This document shows, piece by piece, positions 33,274-43,804 of a DNA stretch of 64,000 nucleotides (positions within the stretch are counted from its first letter, which is position 1; the number at the start of each line of letters is the position of its first letter). The notes under the pieces are model-generated. The model was not told the origin of the DNA. It saw nothing but the letters and a program-made list of their open reading frames with translations, and searched no databases. Position numbers and translations under genes: made by a program. The stretch is from Pseudeuparius sepicola. Taxonomy: Eukaryota; Arthropoda; Insecta; Coleoptera; Anthribidae. The DNA lies in contig OY987298.1 of the NCBI GenBank assembly GCA_963920635.1, positions 112,272,035 to 112,336,034 on the forward strand. The letters are read 5' to 3'.

Positions 33274-34208
33274 CATAGGCGTGCGCAGACTTTTGTATTA
33301 GGGGGGCACAAGATAAAGGTAAATAAAAGGTACCATTAAATAAAAACGTGTACTTAAAAATAACAAAAATAAATATAAATATTCTTTAAAATAACAAAAA
33401 TAAACAAGAACGTAACCAAAAACACTAATATACAACACAAACATTGCGAGTATCTATAAACATCACAGGAATAAATTTGGTACAGTTAAATCTACTGTAC
33501 TTTTTGTGACTTAAAAAAATGCCGCCAAATATCGCCTATTATAGCATTTTTTTGAGAATCAGTAATTAGTGTCCTATTAGTAATATGGTTGTGAATAAAA
33601 TAATTTTGCCATTTTTAAGGTCTCCTCTAGATCTGCTATTTTCCAAGATCGCACATATCTCCTCACATTCGTAATTCACCTAACCTAATGCCACAGTGAC
33701 ATATCCTAACAAATAAAATCCAACAACCAATTACTTACTACTTTGAACTTCAAAGTCAACTTGTCTGCTGCCACTTGTAGTACTACTACTTGCCGAAGTT
33801 GATGTGGTTGTGGTTTGCTTTGATTTAACGTTAAAAAAGTTTCTAATATCCATTGCAACCTGCTCGTACTAAACACAGAAAATCACAAAAACAAATATCT
33901 AAGCTAGCACCTAACCTAGCCAACGGATTAAGTGAGTGAGACACTTGGATTCTCATCCCCACCGACGAATGCCGAGTCGAGGGTCGAGCGCCATCTTTTG
34001 CCGATGATTTAAACTTACAGCGTAACAGAAATCTGCCGCAAGCACAAAATCTTGCTGTAGAAATCAGTGGCGTCGCAAGTCGCAAGTGCATTAATTGGTG
34101 ATAAATGGTTTACAAGTTTTACATAGGTAGATATAGCATTATAGCCTAGACCTCATGGGTATTAGGGGGGGCCAAGGCCCCCCCTGGCCCCCCCTGTGCA
34201 CGCCTATG
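33274..34208 (-). mobile_element. Non-autonomous hAT element, 935 bp
   Basis: CATAGGCGTGCGCAG at the left and CTGTGCACGCCTATG at the right are terminal inverted repeats of 15 bp with one mismatch. CTACGAAA (33266-33273) is repeated exactly at 34209-34216, the 8-bp duplication characteristic of hAT. It retains the first exon of a transposase (33731-33853) but no dimerisation or catalytic domain, so it depends on a full-length relative. The ends inside the TIRs are G-rich (GGGGGGGCCAAGGCCCCCCC near 34166). Confidence 0.92.
33731..33853 (-). CDS. hAT transposase N-terminal exon remnant
   Basis: Forty codons starting MDIRNFFNVKSKQTTTTSTS and ending VDFEVQSSK before TAA. The MDIRxFF start and the Ser/Thr-rich linker are typical of the first residues of insect hAT (ZMYM1-like) transposases, ahead of the zinc finger. 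A GTAAGTAA donor-like site overlaps the stop, so this was probably the first exon of a spliced gene. The remainder of the gene has been deleted. Confidence 0.65.
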   Translation of the reverse strand: MDIRNFFNVKSKQTTTTSTSASSSTTSGSRQVDFEVQSSK

Positions 34209-34389
34209 CTACGAAATGAACATGCACGAGAGGCCCAGGACATTGGAAGGATTGCGGGCTAAAATAATACACTTTTGCCGCAATATTCCACCTGAACTTG
34301 GCTAATGTCCGTAGAAAGTTTTATGACAAGCTAGAATACTATGTGAGGCTTTACAGGGGAGGGGGGATTTTCGAGCCCTTTAAATAGAT
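34209..34389. other. No recognisable feature
   Basis: Short spacer after the hAT right target duplication (34209-34216). Confidence 0.4.
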
Positions 34390-35930
34390 TTGAGAAGTTT
34401 TTTATTTTATTTTTACTTTTTCTGTTTGCAGAATTGTTATTTTTTGAAGACCTCAAGCCAATAAAAAATAAACACATTTTAGGATAATGAGAGAACCACC
34501 TCTGCTCGAAATCATGTGGTATTCCTGGTATTATACCCTACGCTTGGCAACAATGAGGCACGGATGATTGCCATAGATTAAACCTAATAAACCTATGGTT
34601 AACAAAATTCGTCGTTTTGTTAGTACCTCACTTTAGCTGAAATCACCAATGTCATAACAAAACCTACGGTATCAGTCTGAAAGTCATATCTCCTGTAAGT
34701 ATCTCCCACTATATTTACATAGCACGGGCTTTCTGTTTAATGAACTGAATAGAATGGAGAACAAACTACTCGCAACGATCCAAGGTTTACAAGACTTCTC
34801 CCACTTTCCTCATGTTTTATGATCCCTGGAAGTCTCGAAAATCCATCAAATCCGCAAGAATAGCATTCAACCCCGACGAATAAACACGATTCGTTTAATC
34901 CCCGAAAAAGGGAGAGGAGTGACGGCGGCGGCAGAAATTCAAATTCCGTTTGTTTGATTTATGGGCGTAATCTCTAAACTAACACTCGAGGGGTTCTCGC
35001 AGGACGTAAATTCATTCCGCTCGATATTGTTGAGAAGCTACAAAAATAACGCATTTTTTAGTTAACCAAATTGGCAATTTTATTTAGAGATATGTAGTAT
35101 ATTTTATTATAGAAATGCCATTTTAGGTTATACCTAGATTATTTTTATTCATACAAATACCTTGACAGATACATTATTCTATATACAGGCAACGCATTTT
35201 GATAAGTTTTAATTTTTTTGTCATTAAGGGAGACCCAGGTAATTGTGGCCCCTTAAGCATTTTTGGCTGCAGCAATAAACAAGCCTATGCCAGTCAATTT
35301 TCTATACAGAAGTAGGTACATTCTGAAATAATTTACACTTCGAGAACTCTCATATCCTAATATCCCGGCAACAATATCGAGCGTTATGTCCTGCGAGAAC
35401 CCCTCGAGTGTTAGTTTTGAGATTACGCCCATAAATCAAACAAACGTAATTTGAGTTTCTGCCGCCGCCGTCACTCCTCTTCCTTTTTCGAGGATTAAAC
35501 GAATCGTGTTTATTCGTCGGGGTTCGATGGTATTCTTGCGGATTTGATGGATTTTGGAGATTTCCAGGGATCCATAAAACATAAGAAAAGCGGGAGGAAT
35601 CTTGTAAACCTTGAATAGTTTCAAGTAGTTTGAAGCACACAGGAGATATGACCTTCAGACTGAGACCGCAGGTTTTGTTATGACCTTATTGAATTCAGCT
35701 AAACATACCAAGAATATTTTAATCTAAGGCCATCTTCCGTGCCGCAGTGTTGCCAAGCGAAGGTCAATACCTACCAGGAATTTCCGGAAATATCACGTGA
35801 TTTCGAGCAGAGGTGGCCCTCTCATTTTTCTAAAATGTGTGTTTATTTTTTATTGGTCTTCAGGCCTTAAATTTATAACAATTTTGGAAAAAAGGAAAAG
35901 TATAAAATAAAATAAAAAACTCTTAGAAAC
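34390..35930. mobile_element. Long foldback element, arms about 550-650 bp
   Basis: Left arm 34390-35035 and right arm 35375-35925 are inverted copies. AGAAGTTTTTTATTTTATTT at the left and its inverse near 35910 mark the outer ends. Inner pairs include ACACGATTCGTTTAATCC, GACGGCGGCGGCAGAAATTC and CACTCGAGGGGTTCTCGCAG with their inverses. The central loop (35040-35370) contains one copy of a direct repeat whose other copy lies just outside the right arm (35958-36083). Overlapping 62- and 96-codon frames are not supported. Confidence 0.85.
35143..35275. repeat. Direct repeat, copy 1
   Basis: ATTCATACAAATACCTTGAC, ATACAGGCAACGCATTTTGA, GGGAGACCCAGGTAATTGTG and TTTTTGGCTGCAGCA recur in the same order at 35958-36083. 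Confidence 0.85.
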
Positions 35931-35957
35931 CTACCACTGGTGATTTAGGTTGTAGAT

Positions 35958-36083
35958 TACTTATTCATACAAATAACTTGACAAATACATTATTGTATAT
36001 ACAGGCAACGCATTTTGATGAGGTTAATAGTATGAGGGGAGACCCGGGTAATTGTGACCCCTAATCATTTTGGCTGCAGCACT
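35958..36083. repeat. Direct repeat, copy 2
   Basis: Same landmark words as 35143-35275 with a few substitutions. It lies immediately downstream of the pogo transposase relic and may be that element's own 3' non-coding region. Confidence 0.85.
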
Positions 36084-36105
36084 TATATTTTATTTTATTT
36101 TCGTT

Positions 36106-36916
36106 TCAAAGAATATTAACCGGTAACAAAACACAAATTACATTTAATACTTTTATTAAAACATAACAAAGAAAAAATAACTGTTTTATAAATACAACAT
36201 TAAAACTCACTTTGGCTACCATTACCCTCATACTTGTGGTAATTATGGCAGTGGCCATTATTACCCATATTATGAATATATTTTGCTCCGTATTGATGCA
36301 AGCCTTGTGAGCCCACATTTCACAATGAACATACCGTAGGTATATAATATCACAGTTGCCTATTTCTTCCGAACTCCCCACAGAGTCCCGTATTTTTCTT
36401 CATCATCGGCCTCATTGCTGAAACATGCTTCTTCCAACGCTTACTTCGTATTTTGATTTATTTTTCTTGATCCCCACTTGTTGCTGGGTTCTTTTTTTTT
36501 TCGTTTTCTTCGTAGTAGGATGACTTTGAGTTATGTCGTGATAGTGTTTTCTTATTATCTACGCTTCTTCACTTCTTTGTCTTCTAAAATGTCTTTTACG
36601 GGGTTGATGTTAGGATGATTGAATATTGTTTAGCCGTCTTTCTCTTTGGGGCGGCTGTTGTGAAGTTGCTGATAAAGAAAGAATATCAGAAAATGATATT
36701 TGTCGTTGGTTGGTTGCGGCACTTAATGGTGCTGGAATTACAATTCTTGTGGTGCCCCCTTCGTTTTGCATCTCACTTTGACTTTCAACTTGGTTACTTT
36801 TAGTCGGAACAAAATCTTCATCACAAAAATTGTCGGGATTATAAGGACAAATCCCTGTCACTGGAAAACTTTTATCGCTTTCTCCGGAGTAGCTACTTTC
36901 ATGTAAGCACTGTTAA
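36106..36916 (-). pseudogene. Pogo/Tigger-like transposase relic, C-terminal part
   Basis: From 36916 downwards the minus strand reads FNSAYMKVATPEKAIKVFQ. After a one-base frame change comes VTGICPYNPDNFCDEDFVP, matching the end of the DDE domain of pogo/Tigger/Jerky-type transposases. An 84-codon frame (36610-36861) continues with the usual Ser/Pro-rich linker. Downstream, WAHKACINTE near 36300 resembles the C-terminal zinc finger (WxQCxxCxxWAHxxC) of insect pogo-like proteins. Several stops and frameshifts show that it is dead. The N-terminal part of the same gene lies 22.8 kb away at 59783-60130, beyond the inserted giant element. Confidence 0.78.
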
Positions 36917-36925
36917 ATAATTGTG
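36917..36925. repeat. 9-bp target-site duplication, left
   Basis: ATAATTGTG, identical to 59774-59782. Nine-base duplications are characteristic of Mutator-like elements. Removing one copy together with the element rejoins the flanking pogo reading frame. Confidence 0.92.
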
Positions 36926-37105
36926 ATGTCCGTGAAGTTAGCGACGGTTTTCCAGCGACGAATTTTTAAAGCGGAGGCAAATTGCGGACATGGACAATCC
37001 GCACCAAAGCTAATCCTACAAAGGGATTGTTTTATTTTTCCTTAACCTGGGGGTGGATTAACCCCCAAACTTTTACAGGCGACGTACAACACCCCAGGTC
37101 GTAGA

Positions 37106-40100
37106 GCGAGCGGAAAAAATCGACCGTGACTACCGTCTAACGGTGTCAAAACGAGGGTGGCACTGCCGAGCGCAAATTGCGCCGCCGGATAAAATAATTT
37201 TTTTCTCGAGATTTTGGGGGGGGTTACACCTTCAGCTTTTTACAGGGAACGGACAACACCCCAGGGCTTAGGGCGAGCGGAAAAAATCGACCGTGACTAC
37301 CGTCTAAGGGTGTAAAAACGAGGGTGGCACGGCCGAGCGCAAATTGCGCCGCCGGATAAAATAATTTTTTTCTCGAGATTTTGGGGGGGGGTTACACCTT
37401 CAGCTTTTTACAGGGAACGGACAACACCCCAGGGCTTAGGGCGAGCGGAAAAAATCGACCGTGACTACCGTCTAAGGGTGTCAAAACGAGGGTGGCACTG
37501 CCGAGCGCAAATTGCGCCGCCGGATAAAATAATTTTTTCCTCGAGATTTTGGGGGGGTTACACCTTCAGCTTTTTACAGGGAACGGACAACACCCCAGGG
37601 CTTAGGGCGAGTGGAAAAAATCGACCGTGACTACCGTCTAAGGGTGTCAAAACGAGGGTGGCACGGCCGAGCGAAAATTGCGCCGCCGGATAAAATAATT
37701 TTTTTCTCGAGATTTTGGGGGGGGGGTTACACCTTCAGCTTTTTACAGGGAACGGACAACACCACAGGGCGTAGAACGAGCGGGAAAAATCGACCGTGAC
37801 TACCGTCTAAGGGTGTCAAAACGAGGGTGGCACGGCCGAACGCAAATTGCGCCGCCGGATAAAATAATTTTTTTTCGAGATTTTGGGGGGGGGTTACACC
37901 TTCAGCTTTTTACAGGGAACGGACAACACCCCAGGGCTTAGGGTGAGCGGAAAAAATCGACCGTGACTACCGTCTAAGGGTGTAAAAACGAGGGTGGCAC
38001 GGCCGAGCGCAAATTGCGCCGCCGGATAAAATAATTTTTTTCTCGAGATTTTGGGGGGGGTTACACCTTCAGCTTTTTACAGGGAACGGACAACACCCCA
38101 GGGCTTAGGGCGAGCGGAAAAAATCGACCGTGACTACCGTCTAAGGGTGTCAAAACGAGGGTGGCACTGCCGAGCGCAAATTGCGCCGCCGGATAAAATA
38201 ATTTTTTCCTCGAGATTTTGGGGGGGTTACACCTTCAGCTTTTTACAGGGAACGGACAACACCCCAGGGCTTAGGGCGAGCGGAAAAAATCGACCGTGAC
38301 TACCGTCTAAGGGTGTCAAAACGAGGGTGGCACGGCCGAACGCAAATTGCGCCGCCGGATAAAATAATTTTTTTCTCGAGATTTTGGGGGGGGTTACACC
38401 TTCAGCTTTTTACAGGGAACGGACAACACCCCAGGGCTTAGGGCGAGCGGAAAAAATCGACCGTGACTACCGTCTAAGGGTGTCAAAACGAGGGTGGCAC
38501 TGCCGAGCGCAAATTGCGCCGCCGGATAAAATAATTTTTCCTCGAGATTTTGGGGGGGTTACACCTTCAGCTTTTTACAAGGAACGGACAACACCCCAGG
38601 GCTTAGGGCGAGCGGAAAAAATCGACCGTGACTACCGTCTAAGGGTGTCAAAACGAGGGTGGCACTGCCGAGCGCAAATTGCGCCGCCGGATAAAATAAT
38701 TTTTTCCTCGAGATTTTGGGGGGGTTACACCTTCAGCTTTTTACAGGGAACGGACAACACCCCAGGGCTTAGGGCGAGCGGAAAAAATCGACCGTGACTA
38801 CCGTCTAAGGGTGTCAAAACGAAGGTGGCACGGCCGAGCGAAAATTGCGCCGCCGGATAAAATAATTTTTTTCTCGAGATTTTGGGGGGGGGTTACACCT
38901 TCAGCTTTTTACAGGGAACGGACAACACCCCAGGGCGTAGGGCGAGCGGAAAAAATCGACCGTGACTACCGTCTAAGGGTGTCAAAACGAGGGTGGCACG
39001 GCCGAACGCAAATTGCGCCGCCGGATAAAATAATTTTTTTCTCGAGATTTTGGGGGGGGTTACACCTTCAGCTTTTTACAGGGAACGGACAACACCCCAG
39101 GGCTTAGGGCGAGCGGAAAAAATCGACCGTGACTACCGTCTAAGGGTGTAAAAACGAGGGTGGCACGGCCGAGCGCAAATTGCGCCGCCGGATAAAATAA
39201 TTTTTTTCTCGAGATTTTGGGGGGGGTTACACCTTCAGCTTTTTACAGGGAACGGACAACACCCCAGGGCTTAGGGCGAGCGGAAAAAATCGACCGTGAC
39301 TACCGTCTAAGGGTGTCAAAACGAGGGTGGCACTGCCGAGCGCAAATTGCGCCGCCGGATAAAATAATTTTTTCCTCGAGATTTTGGGGGGGTTACACCT
39401 TCAGCTTTTTACAGGGAACGGACAACACCCCAGGGCTTAGGGCGAGCGGAAAAAATCGACCGTGACTACCGTCTAAGGGTGTCAAAACGAGGGTGGCGCG
39501 GCCGAGCGCAAATTGCGCCGCCGGATAAAATAATTTTTTTCTCGAGATTTTGGGGGGGGTTACACCTTCAGCTTTTTACAGGGAACGGACAACACCCCAG
39601 GGCTTAGGGCGAGCGGAAAAAATCGACCGTGACTACCGTCTAAGGGTGTCAAAACGAGGGTGGCACTGCCGAGCGCAAATTGCGCCGCCGGATAAAATAA
39701 TTTTTTCCTCGAGATTTTGGGGGGGTTACACCTTCAGCTTTTTACAGGGAACGGACAACACCCCAGGGCTTAGGGCGAGCGGAAAAAATCGACCGTGACT
39801 ACCGTCTAAGGGTGTCAAAACGAGGGTGGCACGGCCGAACGCAAATTGCGCCGCCGGATAAAATAATTTTTTTCTCGAGATTTTGGGGGGGGTTACACCT
39901 TCAGCTTTTTACAGGGAACGGACAACACCAAAGGGCTTAGGGCGAGCGAAAAAAATCGACCGTGACTACCGTCTAACGGTGTCAAAACGAGGGTGGCACT
40001 GCCGAGCGCAAATTGCGCCGCCGGATAAAATAATTTTTTTCTCGAGATTTTGGGGGGGGGTTACACCTTCAGCTTTTTACAGGGAACGGACAACACCCCA

Positions 40101-40755
40101 GGGCTTAGGGCGAGCGGAAAAAATCGACCGTGACTACCGTCTAAGGGTGTCAAAACGAGGGTGGCACTGCCGAGCGCAAATTGCGCCGCCGGATAAAATA
40201 ATTTTTTCCTCGAGATTTTGGGGGGGTTACACCTTCAGCTTTTTACAGGGAACGGACAACACCCCAGGGCTTAGGGCGAGCGGAAAAAATCGACCGTGAC
40301 TACCGTCTAAGGGTGTCAAAACGAGGGTGGCGCGGCCGAGCGCAAATTGCGCCGCCGGATAAAATAATTTTTTTCTCGAGATTTTGGGGGGGGTTACACC
40401 TTCAGCTTTTTACAGGGAACGGACAACACCCCAGGGCTTAGGGCGAGCGGAAAAAATCGACCGTGACTACCGTCTAGGGGTGTCAAAACGAGGGTGGCGC
40501 GGCCGAGCGCAAATTGCGCCGCCGGATAAAATAATTTTTTCCTCGAGATTTTGGGGGGGTTACACCTTCAGCTTTTTACAGGGAACGGACAACACCCCAG
40601 GGCTTAGGGCGAGCGGAAAAAATCGACCGTGACTACCGTCTAGGGGTGTCAAAACGAGGGTGGCGCGGCCGAGCGCAAATTGCGCCGCCGGATATAATAA
40701 TTTTTTTCTCAAAATTTTGGGTGGGGTTACACCTTCAGCTCTTTACAGGGAACGG
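37106..40755. repeat. Left terminal array: about 22 copies of a ~167-bp unit
   Basis: CGACCGTGACTACCGTC recurs 22 times at 163-176 bp spacing. Each unit also has GAGCGCAAATTGCGCCGCCG, a CTCGAG, a G-run of 7-11, CACCTTCAGCTTTTTACAGG and CACCCCAGGGCTTAGGG. Between about 38050 and 40630 alternate units differ systematically (TTTTTTCCTCGAG with G7 versus TTTTTTTCTCGAG with G8), giving a 333-bp higher-order dimer. The many open frames here (74-138 codons, TPSAFYRERTTPQ) come from the repeat and shift frame every unit. Confidence 0.95.
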
Positions 40756-41194
40756 ACAACACGGATGTGTATTATTAAACCAGCCTAATATTATTTATTG
40801 AGTGTAATTGGAGGTACATAGTTATGTCACTTATGTCATATAATAAAGTAGTCATCGATGTGTATACAATAAGAACCTTTTTTTACATACCAAAATTATT
40901 ATAAATACCTACGAGGCTAATGAGTTGGGACTTACTTGAGTATATTAAATGGGGAGTTAAGTATAATATCACGGAAATGTTGAGAATTTAGATTATGTCT
41001 ATGGGCGTGCATACATATCATTAGTATGATATGACCTATGTCTACGATCGAGCATTGATATAATGTTATCTCATATGCCTATGGTTTAGCAATGGACAGA
41101 CATAATATACCTATTACCTTATGTCCATGGTTCGGCATAATTTCATTAGATATAAATTATATTAGGTTGCAATTCTTTTTTCCGAATAACACAT
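40756..41194. other. Interior of the giant element, no gene seen
   Basis: AT-rich sequence between the left array and the mariner relic, probably 3' non-coding sequence of the transposase gene. Confidence 0.4.
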
Positions 41195-41600
41195 CAGTCA
41201 AATATGATCTCCGCCTCGGTGCTGGCACTCCTGAAGTCTAGCACAAAAATTTTGCTTCACTCGCTGCAACATTTCAATTGGGACTGCGTTAATCTCGTCT
41301 CGAATATTATGCTTCAGTTGTTCCAAAGTTCGAGGGCGATCAGCGAATACTTTTGCCTTTAGATAGCCCCATAAGACCGGTGACCGTGCAGGCCACGCGG
41401 CATCCCCAAATTTTGAAATGACACGACCAGGGAACATTCTTCGCAGAATTGCCATAGGCTACCTAGCAGTGTGCGAAGTGGCTCCGTCCTGCTGAAACCA
41501 TAGTCTTCGGAAGTCTACACCTTCATTATGAAGTTGTTCTTCAAAATTTTGCAATACAACTTGATATCGTTGCGATGTTACCGTAACAGTCAATCCATTT
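41195..41600 (-). pseudogene. Mariner-type transposase relic
   Basis: On the minus strand VTVTSQRYQVVLQNFEEQLH is followed by GVDFRRLWFQQDGATSHTAR, which contains the second catalytic Asp in QQDGA. Then, after a stop/frame change near 41460, come MAILRRMFPGRVISKFGDAA, WPARSP, and, after a deletion of about eight residues where the third Asp belongs, LWGYLKAKVFADRPRTLEQL. This order is that of the insect mariner/Tc-like family with WPARSPDLxxxDFFLWGYLK. The N-terminal DNA-binding region and the first Asp are missing. It is a dead fragment lying inside the giant element. Confidence 0.82.
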
Positions 41601-43172
41601 TTCCGTCGCCAAGTTACGAAAGTTTTGTTTGGCGACTTTATTTGAATTTAGATTTTTTTACATTATTGAATAAATGCAGTTCAAAAACTGGTAGGCCATT
41701 CTGCCTAATTCAGTCATTTGACTGATGTGATATTCAGAAAATAGAATTGCCATGTTTACTCAAGAACATTTTGTTTCAGTTCTTGATTAAAGTTTAACCA
41801 TTAATAAATACCAGTACATAGAAAATAGATACTTCATTCTGCCTAACCCTGTACGTCAATCAACGACATTATGCTTTAAGGATACAGTTATCTATAATAA
41901 TCCACAAAATCACATGCACAATTTGTGAAATAGGTACCCCATTCGCCTAAGTTTTTGGTGAAATCTTATATAATTAAGAAACGCATCAATATCACATTAC
42001 ATTACATTAAGTATAGGTATCACACAAATTATCACAAAAATCAGACTTTGTTTTTATCTTCATTTTTACAGATATCACACAAGTTATCACAAAAAGCAGA
42101 CTTTGTTTTATCTTGTTTATCACAATCGACAAACTTTGGATTTTACAACGGTTCCAGGTACAACATTCATAAATATGGGTAACTTACAAAAATAATTAAA
42201 ATTACTTAAAATAATGCACAAAACAAAATTATACAAAATTGTCTCGTATAAGTACTACATAAAGCTCTTCAGGCAGGTAGTAGGCAATAGGTTGTGATTA
42301 AAATTTAAGTTTAATGGGTTTTGTGATAGAAAAACTAAAGGAATTACAAGTCAGTTAAATTACAGAACTTCTTTAAATGCCACAACAAAAAAAGATTTAT
42401 GGGCAGTATGCAAGCAAATACTCCTTCCATCGATACGTCATTGCCAGAGAACTTTATAGGGGGCGACCTCTGTTTTTACTTAAGTATATCCAGTATAAGA
42501 TGCTACCAAGATTTGACAGATTCTTGGATTTACATAGTGAAACAACAAGTTTTCCCTGGGTTGGATAACCTTTTGAAAATTTATTTTTTTATTGGATGTA
42601 AAAAACAGAGTTTTCTTCCCATAACTACTGCAAACTACTTTCATTTAAAATTTTTCTAGAATCACGATTTCCACGACCAAGCAGAGCAGCTAATAGATAT
42701 ATGCATCTTGTAAAAGGTCTTTTCCAGAGTTTATAATCGTAGTTTTTAAGTAGTTATCAGTTATGTAAGTATAGCGCTGTAATGTTTATTGCAGATCGTA
42801 AAATGAAGTTAAACGCAAACAAAGTTTTCAATTCGACAGAAAATACTATTTCTAATTAAAAACTCTCAGTTAGGTATAATTTTTCATCTTCGAAGAAGCC
42901 ATGCAAAGCATCTAATAAGGAACGATGACTGGGGCAACTGTTAAAGACGAGGATTATGTATATTATTAAATACTTTGCCCCTATGAGAACATAGCGTATA
43001 TGTATCTACTTCCTACGTTTGCAATCAAACTGAGGCCGGAGGGGGTGATGCACATTTCTCCATAGTAAACAAATATAATCCATTATTGTTTGAATTTATA
43101 ATAATTTATAATAATATGATTAAAAAATAACAATAACAGAAAATAACAGACGTAAAGTAAAATATTTTTATA
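41601..43172. other. Interior of the giant element, no gene seen
   Basis: AT-rich. A ~60-bp tandem duplication (TATCACACAARTTATCACAA followed by CAGACTTTGTTTT) lies near 42018-42120. Frames of 63-86 codons have no domains. Confidence 0.4.
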
Positions 43173-43174
43173 TA

Positions 43175-43718
43175 CAGGGTGGAACTGAATCATGGTACAC
43201 CCCACTTTTTTCCCTTGTTTTTTGAGATACAATTTTGAAATTTGGCATGTCGATGTTACTTTATAAATGTCACTTTTTGACGTGTAAATTCATTTATTTC
43301 CGCTTCCGGTTTTACCGGAAGTGACATTCACTTTTGTTTTTTAAATGGAACACCCTGTATATTATTTAAGTTTCGGATTCTCCTCGATGTACTGAAACCA
43401 ACGATGCCTCACAAGTGACATTTTGGCTGACAAGCCACCTTTAGTTTATTATTGCAAATCCAAATAAGTTAAAGAAAAACCACTTTCTGTCAGCCAAAAT
43501 GTCACTTGTGAGGCATCGTTGGTTTCAGTACATCGAGGAGAATCCGAAACTTAAATAATATACAGGGTGTTCCATTTAAAAAACAAAAGTGAATGTCACT
43601 TCCGGTAAAACCGGAAGCGGAAATAAATGAATTTACACGTCAAAAAGTGCCATTTATAAAGTAACATCAACATGCCAAATTTCAAAATTGTATCTCAAAA
43701 AACAAGGGAAAAAAGTGT
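43175..43718. mobile_element. CAGGGTG foldback, right end truncated
   Basis: CAGGGTGGAACTGAATCATG starts the left arm. ACTTTTTTCCCTTGTTTTTT, TTCCGCTTCCGGTTTTACCG, an internal CACCCTGTATATTATTTAAG and CTGAAACCAACGATGCCTCA are all inverted in the right arm, with the turn near 43466. The right arm stops at AAAAAAGTG, about 25 bp short of the expected end, so the right terminus is lost. It lies downstream of the Ulp1-domain frame inside the giant element. Confidence 0.85.
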
Positions 43719-43804
43719 TAATAATTAATAATTGCAAATCGGATCTTCAGGATCATTATAAATAGGATGTTCTCGACTAGGGGCAAAAACTTGAGTGCTG
43801 TTGT

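Noticed and set aside
37611..40632. Many 62-138 codon open frames (TPSAFYRERTTPQ, SKRGWH, APPDKIIF) in the left terminal array
   Set aside because: They are the 167-bp unit translated in whichever frame is open. Unit length is not a multiple of three, frames end and restart at every unit, and G-run length changes shift them.
37106..40755. CRISPR-like regular array
   Set aside because: The whole unit repeats; there are no variable spacers, and the context is eukaryotic transposon DNA. The same applies to the 122-bp units.
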